Assembly (NCBI GenBank): GCA_019244185.1 | Contig: JAFATB010000024.1 | Coordinates: 1-47,679 of the forward strand | Length of the DNA stretch: 47,679 nt | Reading direction: 5' to 3' | Source of the DNA: Acidobacteriota bacterium | GTDB lineage: Bacteria; Acidobacteriota; Thermoanaerobaculia; Gp7-AA8 | In this document: positions 8,890 to 19,697 of the stretch, piece after piece | Position numbering within the stretch: position 1 is the stretch's first letter | Layout: each line of letters opens with the position of its first letter | Program-made: the position numbers and the translations under genes | The notes under the pieces: model-generated | What the model was told of the DNA's origin: nothing | Database searches by the model: none | The model's input: the letters and a program-made list of their open reading frames with translations, nothing else

Positions 8890-10296
8890 ATGGGAGTTCT
8901 TCGCGCGATCGTCGCCGCTACATCGATTCTCATTGCGTCCGTTGCGTTCGGCGACTGTGCGTCGTCGGTACGCGTCCTGGACGTGAACACCGCCACGACG
9001 ACGCTCGCGGCGGGCCCGGTGGCGTTCAGCGGCTCGACCCTCGGCGTGACGTTCATCGACGAGGCGCGGCGCACGCTTTCGGTCGGCATCTACGACGAGG
9101 ATTTCAACACCATCGCCGCGCCGCGCCTGATCGCCGACCGCGCGCCGCTCGGCGCCGTCGCACTGCTCTGGAACGGCACCGACTTCGGCCTCTTCTACCG
9201 CGCCGACGACCGCACGCTCGCGCTGCGCCGCCTCTCCGCGACGGGCGACCCCATCGGCGATCCGATCCTCCTCTCCCTCGGCCGCAGCGTCGTGCCGACC
9301 GACGAGTTGTCGATCGTCTGGAGCCCGACGCTCAACGCGTACATCCTCGCGCGCACCTTCACGCAGGGCGACGGCAAGGACACGGCGGTGCTCTACCTCG
9401 GCCGCGACGGCGCGGTGCAGCGCAGCGTCTCTATCTTCGTCCGCGCGCGGACGCCGGTGTCGCACATGCGCGTCGCGGTGACGGACAGCGGCATCATCGG
9501 CGTCTTCTTCGACAGCCCGAACGGGACGCTCATGTACGCGCGCATCGTCGGCGACGTTCCGACGACGAACGACGTCTGGACGCCCGCCGACAACCTCGTC
9601 GTCGCCGCGAGCGGCGAGCAGTTCGTGCTCGCGCATCTCGATGCGTCGACGTCGCCGACCACCATCCGCCGCATCATCATCGACACGAACGGCAACGTCG
9701 TCAGCCCGGAGAGCCAGCTCGTGGCCATCGAGGGGAGCGACGTCGTGCCGCTCGCGCTCGTGAACGGCCCCGGCGACGAGCTCGCGCTGTCGTACACGGA
9801 CGTCCTCGCCGGCGAAGGCGGCAACAGCCTGCGCCTGCGCCGCTTCACGCGCGGCGGCGCGACGATCAGCGACACGATCTTCGCCGTCGCCGATGCGCTG
9901 CGCGAGCGTGCCTCGTCTTCCTATCCGTTCGTCTGGACGGGACGCTCGTACGTCACCGCCGTCTCTCGCGCGCGTTCCATTGCCTCGCTCAGCGAGACGG
10001 AGCTCGTGCGCTACTGCCCGCTCGTCGCGCATCTCACGACCGCGCGCGCGATCGTGAAGCCGAACGAGTTCGTGACGTTCAACGGCAGCGCCGCCGGCGG
10101 CGGTTCCGCGTACGCGTACTCGTGGGACTTCGGCGACCGCTCCCCGCGCGCGACCGGAACGACCGTGCAGCATCGCTACGAGCACACCGGCCACTACGTC
10201 GTGACGCTCACCGTCACCGACGAAACCGGCACCTCGACGCAGACGACGTTCGCCATCGACGTGAGCCACGGCAAGCAGCGCGCGGTCCGGCGCTGA
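8890..10296 (+). CDS. Secreted protein with C-terminal PKD domain
   Basis: 468-residue exported protein of unknown function. A signal peptide is clear (about residues 1-22, ending at VAFGDC). The middle (about 30-380) has repeated short segments with alternating hydrophobic strands and phrases such as LLWNGTDFGLFYR and SIVWSPTLNAY, like the beta-propeller-type surface proteins common in such genomes. A PKD domain occupies about 385-460 and shows YSWDFGD and the YEHTGHYVVTLTVTD strand. Start ATG 8890 is fixed by a strong GGGGAGGG ribosome site and the signal peptide. PKD domains usually mediate protein or polysaccharide contacts outside the cell. It is transcribed towards the next gene. Confidence 0.8.
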   Translation: MGVLRAIVAATSILIASVAFGDCASSVRVLDVNTATTTLAAGPVAFSGSTLGVTFIDEARRTLSVGIYDEDFNTIAAPRLIADRAPLGAVALLWNGTDFGLFYRADDRTLALRRLSATGDPIGDPILLSLGRSVVPTDELSIVWSPTLNAYILARTFTQGDGKDTAVLYLGRDGAVQRSVSIFVRARTPVSHMRVAVTDSGIIGVFFDSPNGTLMYARIVGDVPTTNDVWTPADNLVVAASGEQFVLAHLDASTSPTTIRRIIIDTNGNVVSPESQLVAIEGSDVVPLALVNGPGDELALSYTDVLAGEGGNSLRLRRFTRGGATISDTIFAVADALRERASSSYPFVWTGRSYVTAVSRARSIASLSETELVRYCPLVAHLTTARAIVKPNEFVTFNGSAAGGGSAYAYSWDFGDRSPRATGTTVQHRYEHTGHYVVTLTVTDETGTSTQTTFAIDVSHGKQRAVRR

Positions 10297-10312
10297 CGCG
10301 AGGGCGTCAGCG
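10291..10312. terminator. Bidirectional terminator hairpin made of both stop regions
   Basis: A 9-bp perfect stem (10291-10299 with 10304-10312) and a GAGG loop. It spans the stop codons of the two convergent genes (TGA at 10294-10296 and rc TGA at 10307-10309). There is a short TTT on the plus side. Confidence 0.6.
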
Positions 10313-13300
10313 TTTCACGAAATCGAGGAAGCGCTCGGCCGGCACCGGCGGCGTGATCAGGAATCCCTGCATCTGATCGCAGCCGTGCTGTTCGAGGAAC
10401 TGCGCCTGCTCGATGTATTCGACGCCTTCGGCGATCACCTTCAGCCGCAGGCTGTGGGCCATGGCGATGATCGCGGTGACGATCGCCGCGGTGTCGGGAT
10501 CGGACGTGATGTCGTGCACGAACGACTGATCGATCTTCAGCGTATCGATCGGGAAGCGCTTGAGGTAACTGAGCGACGAATGGCCGGTGCCGAAGTCGTC
10601 GAGCGAGATGCGCAGGCCGAGCTTCTTGAGCTCGTACAGCGTCCGCGCCGAGGACTCGGGACTCTGCATCGCGCTGCTCTCGGTGATCTCGAGCTCGAGT
10701 AAATCGGGACGCAGCTGCGTCTCCTCGAGAATCGCGCGCACGCGCTCGACGAGATCGATCTGCTGGAGTTGCGTGACCGAGAGGTTCACGGCCAGCGAGA
10801 GCTCGTGATGTCCCGCGTCGTGCCACGCCTTCGCCTGCAGACACGCCTCGCGCAGCGCCCATGTGCCGATCGGCGTCATCACGCCGGTCGCTTCGGCGAG
10901 CGGGATGAAGGTCGCCGGCGGGATGTTGCCCATCGACGGATGCGACCAGCGCAGCAGCGCTTCCATGCCGGTGATGCGGCCGGTGCGCATGTCGACGATC
11001 GGCTGGTAATGCACCGCGAGCTCGTCGTTCGTCAGCACCTTGCGCAGCCCGTGCTCGAGGGCGATGCGCTGCAGCGCCTTCGCGTTCACGTGCGCGTTGA
11101 AGAGCTGGTAGTTGTCACGGCCGAGCTCTTTGGCCTGATACATCGCCGTGTCGGCGTTCTTGATGAGCGTCTCGGCGTCGGTGCCGTCCTCGGGGAAGAG
11201 GCTGATGCCGATGCTCGTGGTGATGAAGAACTCGCGTCCTTCGATGTGGAACGGATGGCGGATCGCTTCCGTGATCTTGCTCGCGACCGGCACCGCATCA
11301 TCCGAGCGATGGAGCCGCGGCAGGAGCACCGTGAACTCGTCGCCGCCGAGGCGCGCGACCGTGTCGCTGTCGCGCACGCAGGCCTGCACGCGCGCGGCGA
11401 CCGCCTGCAGGAGCGAGTCGCCGATGTTGTGGCCGAGGGAGTCGTTGATCACCTTGAAGCGATCGAGATCGAGGAACAACACCGCGAGGCGGAGGTCGTC
11501 GCGATGCGCGTGCGACAGCGCGACCGTGAGCCGGTCCTTGAACAGCAATCGATTGGGCAAATTCGTGAGCGCGTCGTGATACGCGAGGTGCTTGATCTGC
11601 TCCTCGGCATACGTGCGCTCGGTGATGTCACGCACGACGCACACCATGCCACCGCCGGCAATCGCGGTGAGCGAGATCTCCTGCGGGAAGCTGCTGCCGT
11701 CGCGGCGCAGTCCCGTGGCTTCGCCGCGCCAGCGTCCGCGCTGCTGCACGAGCGGCACGATGGTCGTGATGAGCCGCACCTGTTCGTGCGGCTCGTACAG
11801 ATCGCACACCGAGCGGCCGAGGACCGCGTGCGGTGACGGATAGCCGAAGAGCTTCGCCAGCGAGTCGTTGACGTACGTGAACTCGAGGCGCTCGTCGAGG
11901 ATGCCGATGCCGTCCATCGACGCCGTCATGGCCGCGGTCTGCTTGCGCAGCGCGGTGATGTCGGTGCCGACGTGGAGGAAGCCGCTGATCGCGCCGTGCT
12001 CGCCGCGCAGCGCGGTCACGGAAACGGCGACGGTGATCTTCTCGCCGTTCTTGCGCGCGTAGGTCCACTCGTATTCGCTGCCGTCGTCGACGTGCTCCGG
12101 CTTGCCGTCCGCGTGCAACTCGTACAGCGAGCGTTTGCCGATCAGCTCTTCGGCGGTGTAGCCGAGCATGCGCTCCGCGCCGGAGTTGAAGACGGTGATC
12201 GTGCCGCGCGCGTCGGTGGCGATGATCGAGACGCGCGTGGCGGCGTCGAGCACGGCTTTCCGCTGCGCGTTCGCGGCCGTCACCGACTCCTCGGCGCGCT
12301 TCCGCTCGGTGACGTCGTAGACGAAGCCCTCGAAGTACATCGCGCCGTGCGAGGAGCGGATCGAGTGCGCGTTGAGCTGCACCCAGATCGGCGTGCCGTC
12401 CTTGCGCTTCCAGCGCAGCTCGACGTTGTTCGCGTAGCCGAACGGCTCGAAGCGGCGGATCAGCTCATCGCGCTGGTGGTCGTCGAGGTAGACGTCGCGC
12501 TGCATGTTGCGCGTCAGCAGTTCCTCGACCGAGTCGTAGCCGAGCATCTTGGCGAGGGTCAGGTTCGCGGCGACGAAGCGGCCGTCGCGCGTCGACTGAT
12601 AGATGCCGACCGGCGCGTAGTCGAAGATGACGCGGTACTTTTCTTCCGACTGCTGTAGCGCAAGCTCGGCGCGGCGGCGCTCGGTGATGTCGTGCACGAT
12701 CGAGTAGAGCAGGCGCCGGCCGCCGGTCTCGATCGGTCCGGAGTGGACCTCGACGTCGCGGATCTCGCCGTTCGCGCGCATGTGGCGGAAGAGGAAGTAG
12801 CTGCGCTCCTGCGCGCTGGCGTGCGTGAGGTCTTCGCGCACGTGCTCGGCGCCGCGGACGTTGATGTCCCAGATGCGCATGGCGCGCAGCTCGTCGCGCG
12901 TGTAGCCGTAGTAGTCGCACGCGGCCATGTTCGCGTCGACAATCGTGCCGTTCTCCGGATCGATGAGGAGCTTCACGGCGCGGTTGTTCTCGAACATCTG
13001 CCGGTAGCGGCGCTCGTTCTCGCGCAGCGCGTCTTCCTTGCGCTTGTGCTCGATCGCGGAGGCGACGTGCTGCGCGACGAAGACCAGCACGCCGAGCTCT
13101 TTCTCGCTGTAGCGCGTCGACTCGCGATAGGTCTGCGTGCCGATGACGCCCCAGGTCGTGTCGCCGGTCTTCAGCGGCGCGCCGAGCCAGTCGACGGACG
13201 GCGCGCCGATCGACTCGACCTCGCCGCTGGCGACGAGCTCTTCGAAGCGATCCGGCGTGGCGAGCAGCGGCTTGCCGGTGCGCAGGACGTACGCGGTGAG

Positions 13301-14014
13301 GCCGCGGCCGGGATTCGTGAATGCGGCTGGCTCGCGGTCGATCTCGTCGACGAAGTAGGGGAAGGTGAGGCGGTCGGTGGCGGCGTCGTATTCGGCGATG
13401 TAGAAGTTCGTCGCGTCCATCAGCTCGCCGACGATGGCGTGCAGCGCGGCGTAGAACGTCTCGAGGTTCTCCGCCTCGCGGCTCAGCTGCGCGATTCGGA
13501 AGAGCGCCGACTGCAGGCGCTCCGCGTTGACGCTCTCGGTGATGTCGCGGAAGTACCACGAGCGTCCGCGGACTTGGCCGTCGACGATGATCGGCTGCGA
13601 CGCGCGCGAGAGCGTGCGGCCGTCCTTGAGGCGGACCGTATCGGACGTGCGCACTTCATCGGGATGCTCGTAGAGATGATTCACGAGCTCGATGAACGTG
13701 TCCCAGTCTTCGACCGAATCGGCCGCGAAGCCCAGGAGCTCGTTGTCGTCCGCGGTGGCGGCGACGTCCTGCGGGATGCGCCAGATCTCGAGGAAGCGGC
13801 GGTTGTACGAGAGGACGTTGCCCTGCAGGTCGACCACGAGCGTCCCTTCGAACGTCGCCTCCTGCTGCGCCTTGAGGATGGCCACGGACGTGCGCAGCGC
13901 GTCGCGCGAGCCGTTGCGGCCGTGGCGGAGCAGGCGCGTCAGCGCTCGTTTAGCCCGGCCGAATCGTGAAACGCGCGCTTCGGCGGGCGCGGAAAGGTCC
14001 GACGGGATCGTCAT
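10307..14014 (-). CDS. Multi-PAS/GAF GGDEF-EAL cyclic-di-GMP protein
   Basis: 1235-residue soluble sensor-output protein with no membrane segment. Order: PAS (about 50-165), GAF (about 175-320), then four PAS/PAC units (about 330-450, 455-575, 580-690 and 695-815), each ending in a DITERxxAE-type linker. The diguanylate cyclase domain has intact GGDEF at 890-894. The EAL domain begins MEALLRW (EAL at 1018-1020) and retains NLSV, ELEITES, DDFGTG and the AEGVE loop. Both catalytic domains look competent, so either synthesis or hydrolysis of cyclic-di-GMP is possible. ATG 14014 has a TAAAAT 17 bases upstream and no Shine-Dalgarno sequence. The number of sensor domains implies integration of several inputs; none of the ligands can be read from sequence. 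Confidence 0.93.
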   Translation of the reverse strand: MTIPSDLSAPAEARVSRFGRAKRALTRLLRHGRNGSRDALRTSVAILKAQQEATFEGTLVVDLQGNVLSYNRRFLEIWRIPQDVAATADDNELLGFAADSVEDWDTFIELVNHLYEHPDEVRTSDTVRLKDGRTLSRASQPIIVDGQVRGRSWYFRDITESVNAERLQSALFRIAQLSREAENLETFYAALHAIVGELMDATNFYIAEYDAATDRLTFPYFVDEIDREPAAFTNPGRGLTAYVLRTGKPLLATPDRFEELVASGEVESIGAPSVDWLGAPLKTGDTTWGVIGTQTYRESTRYSEKELGVLVFVAQHVASAIEHKRKEDALRENERRYRQMFENNRAVKLLIDPENGTIVDANMAACDYYGYTRDELRAMRIWDINVRGAEHVREDLTHASAQERSYFLFRHMRANGEIRDVEVHSGPIETGGRRLLYSIVHDITERRRAELALQQSEEKYRVIFDYAPVGIYQSTRDGRFVAANLTLAKMLGYDSVEELLTRNMQRDVYLDDHQRDELIRRFEPFGYANNVELRWKRKDGTPIWVQLNAHSIRSSHGAMYFEGFVYDVTERKRAEESVTAANAQRKAVLDAATRVSIIATDARGTITVFNSGAERMLGYTAEELIGKRSLYELHADGKPEHVDDGSEYEWTYARKNGEKITVAVSVTALRGEHGAISGFLHVGTDITALRKQTAAMTASMDGIGILDERLEFTYVNDSLAKLFGYPSPHAVLGRSVCDLYEPHEQVRLITTIVPLVQQRGRWRGEATGLRRDGSSFPQEISLTAIAGGGMVCVVRDITERTYAEEQIKHLAYHDALTNLPNRLLFKDRLTVALSHAHRDDLRLAVLFLDLDRFKVINDSLGHNIGDSLLQAVAARVQACVRDSDTVARLGGDEFTVLLPRLHRSDDAVPVASKITEAIRHPFHIEGREFFITTSIGISLFPEDGTDAETLIKNADTAMYQAKELGRDNYQLFNAHVNAKALQRIALEHGLRKVLTNDELAVHYQPIVDMRTGRITGMEALLRWSHPSMGNIPPATFIPLAEATGVMTPIGTWALREACLQAKAWHDAGHHELSLAVNLSVTQLQQIDLVERVRAILEETQLRPDLLELEITESSAMQSPESSARTLYELKKLGLRISLDDFGTGHSSLSYLKRFPIDTLKIDQSFVHDITSDPDTAAIVTAIIAMAHSLRLKVIAEGVEYIEQAQFLEQHGCDQMQGFLITPPVPAERFLDFVKR

Positions 14015-14031
14015 GTGACGTGGCGAGAGCG

Positions 14032-14037
14032 ATTTTA
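14032..14037 (-). promoter_or_regulatory. Putative -10 element for the multi-PAS GGDEF-EAL gene
   Basis: rc TAAAAT ends 17 bases before ATG 14014, in the short gap after the M50 protease stop. No clear -35. Confidence 0.4.
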
Positions 14038-14047
14038 GTCGAGCCGC

Positions 14048-14716
14048 TCAGTCTCCGGGGATGCCATGTTTCCGGAAGTACTGCCAGCGTTCGTAGGCCG
14101 CGTAGACGAGCCAGCCGACGAACAGCGCGATGAAGACGTCGCGCGTGAGCAGCCCCCACACGACGACGCCGATGCCGACGATCAGTCCGACCCACGTGGC
14201 GATGACGAACGAGAGGCGCTCGCTGAGAAAGATGCGGAAGAACTCGCGCGTGGCGTGACCGCCGTCGAGCGGCGAGAGCGGGATGAGGTTGAACATCCCC
14301 CAGAAGTAGTTCGCCGCCGCCATGCGCGGCACGAGCGCGTTCAGCATCGGATCGCGATAGACGGCGATGTAGTGGCCCATCGCGTAGAGCGACATCCCCA
14401 TCAGCGCGAAGCTCGACAGCGGACCGGCGAGGCTGATGAGCAAGTCCTGCCACGGCCGCGCGTCGCGCCGGTTCATGGTCACGCCGCCCATGCCGCCGAG
14501 CACGATCTGGCTCGAGCCGAAGCCGAGGATCGCGATCATCGCCGCGTGCGCGAGCTCGTGAATGAGCACGCTCGCGAACACGACCGGAATCCACACCAGC
14601 GCGTACTGAATCCCCTGATTCGCGTCGTAGTTCATAGCCACGAAAAAGACGCAGAGGATCAGGAACGAAACGTCGACGTCGAGAGAGGTGTCTCCGATGG
14701 AGCCGAGGTGGAGCAT
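14048..14716 (-). CDS. Site-2 protease family (M50) membrane metalloprotease
   Basis: 222-residue intramembrane zinc metalloprotease of the compact M50 type. Seen: HELAH zinc motif (H53, E54, H57) within a membrane segment, the third ligand in PLSPLDGGH (D151), and hydrophobic segments at about 17-30, 40-62, 93-115 and 165-205. There is no PDZ domain and no extended N-terminal part, so it resembles the rhomboid-like or FtsH-free SpoIVFB/YdiL-type small proteins rather than RseP. The substrate is unknown. It starts at ATG 14716, 12 bases after a TATACT hexamer and without a Shine-Dalgarno sequence. The inverted repeat at 14734-14860 separates it from the kinase upstream, so it probably has its own transcript. 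Confidence 0.88.
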   Translation of the reverse strand: MLHLGSIGDTSLDVDVSFLILCVFFVAMNYDANQGIQYALVWIPVVFASVLIHELAHAAMIAILGFGSSQIVLGGMGGVTMNRRDARPWQDLLISLAGPLSSFALMGMSLYAMGHYIAVYRDPMLNALVPRMAAANYFWGMFNLIPLSPLDGGHATREFFRIFLSERLSFVIATWVGLIVGIGVVVWGLLTRDVFIALFVGWLVYAAYERWQYFRKHGIPGD

Positions 14717-14728
14717 TTGGCGAGGGGG

Positions 14729-14734
14729 AGTATA
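14729..14734 (-). promoter_or_regulatory. Putative -10 element for the M50 protease gene
   Basis: rc TATACT, 12 bases before ATG 14716, directly abutting the left arm of the inverted repeat. No Shine-Dalgarno sequence follows it. Confidence 0.45.
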
Positions 14735-14851
14735 GAAGCTGAATGAAGAACGCAGAACGCAGAATGAAGAATTGAGAAAAAGAAGCGCTGCGCTCCCGCG
14801 CGGCGCCGGTCCCTTTTCTTCATTCTACGTTCTGCGTTCTGCGTTCTTCAT

Positions 14852-14860
<9 letters not shown>
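14734..14860. repeat. Long inverted repeat built from AGAACGC heptamers
   Basis: A perfect 29-base arm at 14736-14764 is the reverse complement of 14830-14858. Each arm consists of degenerate 7-base units: AGAACGC twice in the left arm; AGAACGC twice plus AGAACGT in the right arm, counted on the same sense. The right arm therefore has one extra unit and the hairpin would bulge. The 65-base loop is GC-rich in the middle and carries A- and T-tracts at its sides. The right arm includes the stop codon of the upstream kinase (rc TGA at 14852-14854). It may act as terminator, as a mobile hairpin or as a repeat family member. Confidence 0.85.
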
Positions 14861-16834
<1,974 letters not shown>

Positions 16835-16846
16835 CGGGATGCGCTG

Positions 16847-16852
16847 ATTATA
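16847..16852 (-). promoter_or_regulatory. Consensus -10 element of the MASE1 kinase gene
   Basis: rc TATAAT, a perfect -10, 12 bases before ATG 16834 in the gap after the receiver-EAL stop. The -35 is not recognisable. Confidence 0.5.
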
Positions 16853-16859
16853 AGAACGA

Positions 16860-18512
16860 TTACGCGAAGGATTCCCACGGCGCGGGCCGCGCCAGCAGGT
16901 ATCCCTGACCTTCCTGGATGCCGAGGTCGCGGCAGACGCGCAGCTGCTCCTCGGTCTCGATGGCCTCGGCAATCGTCCTCGCGCCGATCGTGTCCGCCGC
17001 GCGCGCGACGAGCTCGACGAGCCGCCGCCGGATCGGATCCGACTCGACGCCGTGCAGCAGCGAATGCCCGACCTTCAGGTAATCGGGCTTCAGTTCCGCG
17101 ACGGCTTCGAGCGTCGCGTAGCCGGATCCGCAGTCGTCGATGGCGATGCGGAAGCCGAGCTGCTTGAGCTGATGCAGCGCGCCGCGGAACGTGCGGTAGT
17201 CGCGGATCGCGCTGCGCTCCGTCACCTCGATGACGATGCTCTGGTTGCAGCGCACGAACGGCTCGAAGATGTCCGTGCCGCGCTGCTGCAACTGCTGGAT
17301 GAAGTGCGACTCGAGATTGAAGAACAGATACCCGCGCGCGCACACCTCGGCCAGCGTCGGGCCGATGTTGTCGATGCAGAGCGCCTCGAGATCCCACACG
17401 AGATCGAAGTCGCGCGCGAGCTCGAACATCACTTCCGGGTTCTCGAGCTCCGAGCCCGCCGGTCCGCGCGAGAGCGCCTCGTAGCCGACGACGGCGAGCG
17501 TCTGCAGATTCACCACCGGCTGAAAGACGGTCGTGAGCAGGCCGTCCTGGACCGTGCGCACGAGCCGCTCGCGCATGGCCTGGTAGTAGCGCGTCTCGCG
17601 GCGCTCGGCGACGTCCTTCGCCTCGCGCACGGCGTTGTAGAGGATGCGCGGCGCGAACAGCGGCTGCCGCTGCGTCGCGGATCCACCGGCGAAGACGACC
17701 ACCTCGTCGATGAGCGACGGATGCGCGTCGATGCCGCGCAGCGCGCCGCGCATGCTGCGCTCGAGCTCGCGCGCGGTCTGCGCGACCGGCGCGCCGTTGT
17801 CGTGCGCGAAGCAGTAGAAATCGTTCGCGCCGGAATGGCTCGTGCCGATGATGACGTCGTTGCCGAGGAGCGGCGCGGCCACGATGCGCAACGCGCGCAC
17901 GAACTCGCGGCGCAACGCGTCGAACGACTCCCACAGATCGCGCTCGCCGATGCGGAAGAGCGGCTCGATCTCGAGACAGAACACCTGCAGCGTCTGCCCG
18001 TCCTCGATCATGCGGCGCAGATCGTCGACCACGACGGCGAGCGTCGGCACGTCGGTGGTCGGATCGTAGAAGAGCTCGCGCAGCCGCGAGACCTGTTCCT
18101 GATGCAGCGTGAGCGACCACCAGATGCCGTCTCGCACGGCGAGCATCTCGTTCACGACGCGGCGCAGCGTCTCGACGCGCACGGGCTTCACGAGATAGCG
18201 GTCCGCGCCCATGCGCAGCGAGCGCTGGCGGTTCATCGTGTCGGCGGCGCCGGTGAGCATCACGACGGGCACGTGCTCGGTGGCGGCGTTCGCGCGGAGG
18301 AAGCGCAGGAAGTCCCAGCCGCTGTCGACGCCGAGGTCGATGTCGACGAGCGCGAGGTCGGGAGGATCGGCGGTGGCGGCGGTGATGGCCGCGGCGACGC
18401 GGTCGAAGACGCGCACGTCGTACTGCGGATCGGCGAGCGCTGCGCGAACGAACGCATCGACCGACTGGTCGTCGTCGAGCACGAGGATTCCCGCCTGTCC
18501 ACTTCGCGCCAT
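16860..18512 (-). CDS. Receiver-EAL response regulator
   Basis: 550 residues. An N-terminal receiver domain (about 8-125) has the acidic pocket LDDDQ, phosphoacceptor in LALVDIDLG and Lys of YLVKPV. A middle region (about 150-285) has the size and spacing of a GGDEF fold but no GGDEF motif. A C-terminal EAL domain has EAL at 345-347, FFNLES, VIEVTERS, the modified loop IDDCGSG and AEAIETEE. All positions that bind metal and substrate in active EAL enzymes appear present, though the usual DDFGTG is DDCGSG. A phosphorylation-controlled cyclic-di-GMP phosphodiesterase is the best reading. It lies 25 bases upstream of the MASE1 kinase, which may phosphorylate it. Confidence 0.87.
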   Translation of the reverse strand: MARSGQAGILVLDDDQSVDAFVRAALADPQYDVRVFDRVAAAITAATADPPDLALVDIDLGVDSGWDFLRFLRANAATEHVPVVMLTGAADTMNRQRSLRMGADRYLVKPVRVETLRRVVNEMLAVRDGIWWSLTLHQEQVSRLRELFYDPTTDVPTLAVVVDDLRRMIEDGQTLQVFCLEIEPLFRIGERDLWESFDALRREFVRALRIVAAPLLGNDVIIGTSHSGANDFYCFAHDNGAPVAQTARELERSMRGALRGIDAHPSLIDEVVVFAGGSATQRQPLFAPRILYNAVREAKDVAERRETRYYQAMRERLVRTVQDGLLTTVFQPVVNLQTLAVVGYEALSRGPAGSELENPEVMFELARDFDLVWDLEALCIDNIGPTLAEVCARGYLFFNLESHFIQQLQQRGTDIFEPFVRCNQSIVIEVTERSAIRDYRTFRGALHQLKQLGFRIAIDDCGSGYATLEAVAELKPDYLKVGHSLLHGVESDPIRRRLVELVARAADTIGARTIAEAIETEEQLRVCRDLGIQEGQGYLLARPAPWESFA

Positions 18513-18550
18513 TGCACTGCGCGCCGTGATGCTCTGCGCCGCGCGGGCAG

Positions 18551-18557
18551 TATCCTA
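18551..18557. promoter_or_regulatory. Overlapping divergent -10 elements
   Basis: TATCCTA reads TATCCT forward, 10 bases before the ATG of the PLP enzyme, and TAGGAT on the reverse strand, 39 bases before ATG 18512. The two promoters would share their -10 bases and exclude each other. Confidence 0.35.
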
Positions 18558-18566
18558 CCGCGCGTC

Positions 18567-19685
18567 ATGCGATTCGAAACCATGCTCGTTCACGCGGGAG
18601 GCCACGTCGACGAAGAGACCGGCGCGCTCGCGCCGCCGATTCATCTCTCGACGACGTTCGAGCGCGATGTGGAAGGCGGCCCGTCGCGCGGCTTCAGCTA
18701 CGTCCGCGACGGCAATCCGACGCAGGCGCGGCTGGAAGAAGCGCTCGCCGCGATCGACGAGGGCGCAGCCTCGCTCGCGTTCGCCTCGGGCATGGCCGCC
18801 GGCGCGGCGTTGCTGCAGGCGCTGCCGCACGGCACGCACGTCGTGCTGCCGGACGACTGCTACTACGGGTTTCGCGCGCTGGCCGAGGAATCGTTCGCGA
18901 AGTGGGGACTGACATCGGCCGTCGTGGCGATGGAGGATCTCGACGCGGTGCGCGCGGCGATGCGCGGCGACGCGAACGTGCTGTGGGCGGAGTCGCCGTC
19001 GAATCCGCTGATGAAGATCGTCGACCTCGCCGCGCTCGCGGAGCTCGCGCATGCACGCGGCGCGCGCCTTGTCGTCGACGGCACGTTCGCAACGCCGGCG
19101 CTGCAGCGTCCGCTCGCACTCGGCGCCGACGTCGTGCTGCACTCAACGACGAAGTACCTCGGCGGCCACAGCGACGTGCAGGGCGGGGCGCTCGTCTTCG
19201 CGAAACACGATGCGCTGTACGCGGTGACCGAGCGCGTGCGCGAGCTCGTCGGCGGCGTGGCGTCGCCGTTCAACGCGTGGCTGATTTTGCGAGGACTGCG
19301 CACGCTCGCCGCGCGCATGCGCGTGCACAGCGAGAACGCCGCCGCGGTCGCGGAGTTCCTCGCCGCACAGCCGCGGGTCGAAGCCGTGTTCTATCCCGGA
19401 CTCGCATCGCATCCGCGACACGACGTCGCGCGAAAGCAGATGTCGGCGTTCGGCGGCATGCTGTCGTTCCTCGTGCGCGGCGGCCGCTCCGAGGCGCTCG
19501 CCGTCGCCGCAAAGACGCGCCTCTTCACGCGCGCGACGTCGCTGGGCGGCGTCGAGAGTCTCATCGAACACCGCGCGTCGAGCGAAGGTCCCGCGAGCCG
19601 CACGCCGCAGAACCTGCTGCGCGTCTCCGTCGGCCTCGAGCATCCGCAGGACCTCGTTGACGACCTGCGAAACGCGCTGTCATAA
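18567..19685 (+). CDS. Trans-sulfuration PLP enzyme (Cys/Met metabolism family)
   Basis: 372-residue fold-type I PLP enzyme of the cystathionine gamma-synthase/lyase family. Seen: the substrate/phosphate segment YVRDGNPTQ, FASGMAAG, SPSNPLMKIVDL, the PLP aspartate in VVDGTFATP, and PLP lysine K196 in HSTTKYLGGHSD. The C-terminal ATSLGGVESL and RVSVGLEHP motifs are normal for the family. Sequence alone does not separate cystathionine gamma-synthase, gamma-lyase and methionine gamma-lyase, so no symbol is given. ATG 18567 follows a TATCCT by 10 bases and has no Shine-Dalgarno sequence; the open frame upstream is a shadow of the receiver-EAL gene. Its stop codon is part of the next promoter. Confidence 0.92.
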   Translation: MRFETMLVHAGGHVDEETGALAPPIHLSTTFERDVEGGPSRGFSYVRDGNPTQARLEEALAAIDEGAASLAFASGMAAGAALLQALPHGTHVVLPDDCYYGFRALAEESFAKWGLTSAVVAMEDLDAVRAAMRGDANVLWAESPSNPLMKIVDLAALAELAHARGARLVVDGTFATPALQRPLALGADVVLHSTTKYLGGHSDVQGGALVFAKHDALYAVTERVRELVGGVASPFNAWLILRGLRTLAARMRVHSENAAAVAEFLAAQPRVEAVFYPGLASHPRHDVARKQMSAFGGMLSFLVRGGRSEALAVAAKTRLFTRATSLGGVESLIEHRASSEGPASRTPQNLLRVSVGLEHPQDLVDDLRNALS

Positions 19686-19688
19686 AAT
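19657..19688 (+). promoter_or_regulatory. Promoter for the CPCC protein-ureohydrolase pair, with stop codon inside the -10
   Basis: TTGACG at 19657-19662, then CATAAAAT at 19681-19688. Spacing is 18 bases to CATAAA or 20 bases to TAAAAT. The TAA of TAAAAT (19683-19685) is the stop codon of the preceding enzyme. The ATG begins 9 bases after the -10. Confidence 0.5.
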
Positions 19689-19697
19689 CGGCGGGCC

